DNA from: Elusimicrobiaceae bacterium | GTDB taxonomy: Bacteria > Elusimicrobiota > Elusimicrobia > Elusimicrobiales > Elusimicrobiaceae | Length of the DNA stretch: 64,000 nt | Direction: 5' to 3' | Assembly (NCBI GenBank): GCA_016282685.1 | Contig: JAEELM010000016.1 | Span: forward strand, 1-64,000 | In this document: positions 61,114-64,000 of the stretch, one piece after another | Layout: each line of letters opens with the position of its first letter | Position numbering within the stretch: the stretch's first letter is position 1 | Position numbers and translations under genes: made by a program | Notes under the pieces: model-generated | The model's input: only the letters and a program-made list of their open reading frames with translations | Databases searched by the model: none | What the model was told of the DNA's origin: nothing

Positions 61114-62142
61114 TTAGTCTCTGTGGACATGTTTAGTGTTTATGATGGGAGCGTTATCCATTAACATTTTCCAATTCCACGAATTAGATTTCCATTTTTG
61201 AAGGGTCCGTTCTATCTCTTTACGCCCACGGGGTTCCTTCGGGCTTGCCGTTACAGCAGGTTCTTCGCCCATCAATCTGATATAAGCTTCTCTCAACCGG
61301 CCCAAAACGGAATCCAACTTCAATAAATAGGTTGTATCCGTAGCCAAAGAAGAGTTGAAGTGTTCTACGGCGAAAGTACGCACGATTGCTTGTGTTTCAA
61401 GAATGTGCCCAAGTTGTACTTCTGCTGCGGCCGGAGTAATGGTTATCTCTCCGGTAGCCAATTTTTCCAATTCTCTTTTAGTTTCTTCAGCTACGCGAAG
61501 GCCATTGTTAAATACATCCCTATAATTCGCGTACACTCTATCTTCTTCGTAAGGCGTGAAATAACCCGATTTTAAGGTAAACATTACACTTAATCTGTCG
61601 GCCGTACCAACCGCATCCAAAAAATCAATATCTTTCCATGTTGCGGCCACCGCATCTTTGGCAAGCTGCGTGGACACATAATTCGGAAGAATTTCTTTCG
61701 GAAGGGCATTATTCATTGCACGAGCAACAGAAGAACTTAAAGACGATGAAACAAGTGCTTGCAGCGGTGGGATAGAAGCCATCAACTTCGGTCCGGCACT
61801 TGTTATGGCGCTTGTTCTGCTCAGTTCTTCTTTTACAAAATTAGGAGGTAATACAGAAAGAGGGACCTCAATCGCATTAGTAGGCACTGCATAAAAAGGC
61901 TTTTCAACCGCTTTTAATCCAGCGTTTGGTATAGCTTCTCTAAGCGTCATTCCTTCCGGAAGTCGGTAACATCTTAACCCGGCTCTTGTAGGAATAGTAA
62001 GAAATATTGTGCCACTTCTCATTTCCACTGCTTTGGCACCATTACCTATGAGAATTTCCGATACAATTTTACTTTCAACCCCTGCATTGGCAACCAATGA
62101 AAGACACAAACATCCAATTAACATGGCCCATTTTTGTTTCAT
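61114..62142 (-). CDS. Secreted protein of unknown function
   Basis: A 342-residue protein starting at ATG 62142 behind AAGGAG (an upstream in-frame ATG lies before this site). The first 21 residues are a signal peptide ending VANA|GV. The mature chain is mainly helical with a Pro/Lys/Glu region near the C terminus (TASPKEPRGRKEIE) and no recognised motif; a hydrophobic Ser/Ala stretch lies near residues 135-165. It shares the upstream tandem dyad with the 1196-residue protein gene, and the N-terminal layout (signal peptide, then a Val/Leu/Ile-rich strand region) is loosely alike. Confidence 0.75.
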   Translation of the reverse strand: MKQKWAMLIGCLCLSLVANAGVESKIVSEILIGNGAKAVEMRSGTIFLTIPTRAGLRCYRLPEGMTLREAIPNAGLKAVEKPFYAVPTNAIEVPLSVLPPNFVKEELSRTSAITSAGPKLMASIPPLQALVSSSLSSSVARAMNNALPKEILPNYVSTQLAKDAVAATWKDIDFLDAVGTADRLSVMFTLKSGYFTPYEEDRVYANYRDVFNNGLRVAEETKRELEKLATGEITITPAAAEVQLGHILETQAIVRTFAVEHFNSSLATDTTYLLKLDSVLGRLREAYIRLMGEEPAVTASPKEPRGRKEIERTLQKWKSNSWNWKMLMDNAPIINTKHVHRD

Positions 62143-62203
62143 TTTATTCTCCTTATTCGGCATTTGCATACTTATACTGTAATTCTTATATGCAGGTAAA
62201 ACC

Positions 62204-62243
62204 AGGGTCCTTAGACCTGGTTTTAAGGGGAATTAGGACCTAG
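62204..62243 (-). promoter_or_regulatory. Tandem 17-bp AGACCTAG dyads upstream of the 62142 secreted-protein gene
   Basis: Plus-strand copies AGGGTCCTTAGACCTGG (62204-62220) and a related GGGGAATTAGGACCTAG (62227-62243) start exactly 23 bp apart. The proximal copy ends directly upstream of the likely -35 region; a minus-strand TATAAG 17 bases further is a candidate -10. The rest of the 175-base gap 62143-62317 holds a GGGCCC palindrome near 62252 and the dnaK terminator. Confidence 0.6.
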
Positions 62244-62270
62244 TTAAATCTGGGCCCTGGGTACCAGAAC

Positions 62271-62302
62271 AAAAAAGCCCCCGGCAAAAACCGGAGGCTT
62301 TT
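62271..62302 (-). terminator. Terminator of dnaK
   Basis: Stem AAAAGCCCCCGG / CCGGAGGCTTTT with one mismatch, with a T run on the minus strand, about 16 bases after the dnaK stop. Confidence 0.85.
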
Positions 62303-62317
62303 GGAACTGCAAAATAC

Positions 62318-64000
62318 TTATTTATCTACAACTTCCGCTTCCACTACATCTTCTTTATTACCGGAAGCTTGCGCTTGCTGGGCACCTGGTTGCGGGCCGG
62401 CTTGTTGTGCACCGGCAGCACCCGCTTGGGCACCTTGTTGCGCTTTATACATAGCTTCGCCCAGTTTTTGGCTGGCTTGCAAAGCCGCATCCGTAGCGGA
62501 TTTCATACGGTTGGCATCATCCCCTTTTAACGCTTCTTTAAGGTCGTTTAACGCTTGTTCGATCTTACCGCGTTCTTCTTGGGAGACTTTATCCCCGTAT
62601 TCTTTAAGTGCTTTTTCCGTTTGGAAAACCACACTGTCACCGGTGTTTTTGGCTTCAATAATTTCTTTTTGCTTTTTATCTTCTTCCGCAAACTTTTCGG
62701 CTTCTTTTACAAATTTATCCACTTCGGCGTCGCTTAATTTGTTAGACGAAGTAATTGTAATGTGTTGTTCTTTATTGGTGCCCAGGTCCTTAGCGGTTAC
62801 ATTTAAAATACCGTTGGCATCAATATCAAACGTCACTTCGATTTGCGGGACCCCGCGCGGAGCAGGCGGAATGCCGTCTAAGTCAAATTTCCCAAGCGGC
62901 ACATTGTCTTTGGCCATGGGGCGTTCCCCTTGCAAAACGTTAATCGTTACGGCCGGTTGATTATCGGAGGCCGTAGAGAAAATCTGCGTTTTGCGTACCG
63001 GGATCGTGGTGTTGCGTTCAATAAGTCTGGTGCATACACCGCCCAATGTTTCCAAACCTAAGGAAAGAGGTGTAACGTCCAAAAGGAGTACATCTTTTAC
63101 TTCCCCGGTCAAAATACCGGCTTGTACGGAAGCACCGATTGCCACACATTCCATTGGGTCAATACCGCGTTCAATCTTTTTGCCTACAAGTTCTTCCACA
63201 TATTTTTGAACAATCGGCATACGGGTCGGTCCGCCGACTAAAATAATGCGGTCAATTTGGCTGGTGGTCAAATTAGCATCCGACAAGGCTTGATTGACAG
63301 ATTTACCGCAGCGTTTAACAATATCGTCTACCAAGCTTTCCAATTTGGCACGTGACAAACGCATTTCCAAGTGTTTGGCACCGTCGGCACCGGCAGTGAT
63401 ATACGGCAAATTGATATCCGTTTCCATGGTGGTGGAAAGTTCAATTTTTGCTTTTTCCGCCGCGTCTTTCAAGCGTTGTTGGGCTTGTTTATCTTTGGAC
63501 AAATCAATACCGGTTTGTTTGCGGAAATCATCTACCATCCATTTGATGATAGCGTTATCCATATCGGTACCGCCCAGTTGCGTATCGCCGGAGGTGGACA
63601 ACACGTCAAACGTGCCTTCTTTCCCCATTTCCATAATAGTTACATCCAGCGTTCCGCCGCCCAAATCAAACACCATGATTTTTTGTTCTTTGCCGGCTTT
63701 ATCAATCCCGAAAGCCAGTGCGGCAGCCGTCGGTTCGTTTACCAAACGCACCACATCCAACCCGGCAATACGCCCGGCGTCTTTGGTGGCTTGGCGTTGG
63801 TTATCGTTAAAATAGGCAGGCACAGTAATGACTGCTTTTTCTACCGGTTCGCCTAAGAAAGCTTCGGCATCTTTTTTCACTTTTTGAAGTACAAAGGCGG
63901 ATAATTGTTGGGGTGTAAATTCTTGTCCGCGCAAGTTGTATTTAAAATTTTCCCCCATTTTGCGTTTAAAAGCAGTTACCGTTCCTTCCGGGTTGGCAAT
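62318..64000 (-). CDS. dnaK: Chaperone DnaK (N-terminal end outside window)
   Basis: The C-terminal 560 residues of the Hsp70 chaperone. The frame continues to the right edge (..[14 protein letters not shown]), so the start lies beyond 64000. Visible are [70 protein letters not shown] and the substrate domain ending with a Gln/Ala/Gly-rich stretch and EAEVVDK. It is transcribed leftward and ends at a terminator. No grpE or dnaJ is in the window. Confidence 0.97.
   Translation of the reverse strand: MANPEGTVTAFKRKMGENFKYNLRGQEFTPQQLSAFVLQKVKKDAEAFLGEPVEKAVITVPAYFNDNQRQATKDAGRIAGLDVVRLVNEPTAAALAFGIDKAGKEQKIMVFDLGGGTLDVTIMEMGKEGTFDVLSTSGDTQLGGTDMDNAIIKWMVDDFRKQTGIDLSKDKQAQQRLKDAAEKAKIELSTTMETDINLPYITAGADGAKHLEMRLSRAKLESLVDDIVKRCGKSVNQALSDANLTTSQIDRIILVGGPTRMPIVQKYVEELVGKKIERGIDPMECVAIGASVQAGILTGEVKDVLLLDVTPLSLGLETLGGVCTRLIERNTTIPVRKTQIFSTASDNQPAVTINVLQGERPMAKDNVPLGKFDLDGIPPAPRGVPQIEVTFDIDANGILNVTAKDLGTNKEQHITITSSNKLSDAEVDKFVKEAEKFAEEDKKQKEIIEAKNTGDSVVFQTEKALKEYGDKVSQEERGKIEQALNDLKEALKGDDANRMKSATDAALQASQKLGEAMYKAQQGAQAGAAGAQQAGPQPGAQQAQASGNKEDVVEAEVVDK

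Noticed and set aside
62301-62960. 219-codon Ser/Cys-rich plus-strand frame opposite dnaK
   Set aside because: Antisense shadow of dnaK produced by its codon bias; no independent support.
1-64000. CRISPR arrays, insertion sequences, integrases, rRNA genes
   Set aside because: No regularly spaced repeats, transposase or integrase motifs, or rRNA sequence were found by reading both strands.

Overview
This window looks like a chromosome segment of a Gram-negative gut-type bacterium, most likely of the phylum Elusimicrobiota. That placement is an inference from gene content and from several secreted proteins I could not assign to a known family; no rRNA is present to confirm it. Gram-negative features are lnt (lipoprotein N-acylation), an outer-membrane beta-barrel protein, and peptidoglycan built with meso-diaminopimelate (DNPR motif in MurE; asd-dapA-dapB present) and recycled (AmpG/NagZ/AnmK/MurQ). 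Many genes end in TGA, so the standard bacterial code applies. No mobile element, CRISPR array, rRNA or phage gene was seen.

Layout. 1-1.5 kb: tail of an unknown gene and a pyruvyl-transferase-like gene. 1.5-10 kb: one long plus-strand operon, hpf-hprK-rapZ-EIIA-EIIB-EIIC-EIID-ptsH-ptsI-lepA, joining a mannose-type PTS to the HPr Ser46 kinase, an RNase adaptor and a translation GTPase. 10-13 kb: outer-membrane protein, a divergent folD with a small lipoprotein, and a phosphodiesterase. 13-23 kb: a minus-strand run from an SH3 protein through secA, a Cys-rich protein, lnt, prfB, hemW and a CofE-like gene to mscL. 23-32 kb: nfu/PHP pair, a 1196-residue secreted/membrane protein, coaD, dgt, tRNA-Gly and two unknown envelope proteins. 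32-40 kb: thioesterase; pheST with a small coiled-coil gene; then zapA-rarA-xseAB-tlyA. 40-44 kb: tilS, murE and murD, where murD carries an in-frame TGA in its ATP-binding loop. 44-47.5 kb: response regulator, MarC, uvrB, a BirA-like gene and tRNA-Val. 47.6-53.3 kb: AI-2E-family protein followed by a compact peptidoglycan recycling operon. 53.4-57 kb: mtaB, rsmE, a membrane protein and sppA. 57-61 kb: dapA-asd-dapB and a MurC-type ligase. 61-64 kb: an unknown secreted protein and the truncated dnaK.

The main signals beyond ordinary genes are these. (1) A 17-bp dyad, plus-strand consensus AGGGTCTTTAGACCTAG, occurs about 45-75 bp upstream of five minus-strand start codons. It is duplicated at exactly 23 bp in two places. 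Most of the downstream genes encode secreted proteins of unknown function, so this may be an undescribed regulon. (2) Seven or eight promoters place a TATAAT-like box exactly 6 (once 7) bases before the ATG, implying leaderless mRNAs. (3) murD is interrupted by a single-base nonsense change at the P-loop glycine. (4) FolD lacks two canonical catalytic residues. (5) Several enzymes have odd forms: MscL with a zinc-ribbon tail, a CofE homologue without F420 context, a BirA-fold protein without the GRGRRG loop, and a MurC-type ligase with a Cys-rich tail.
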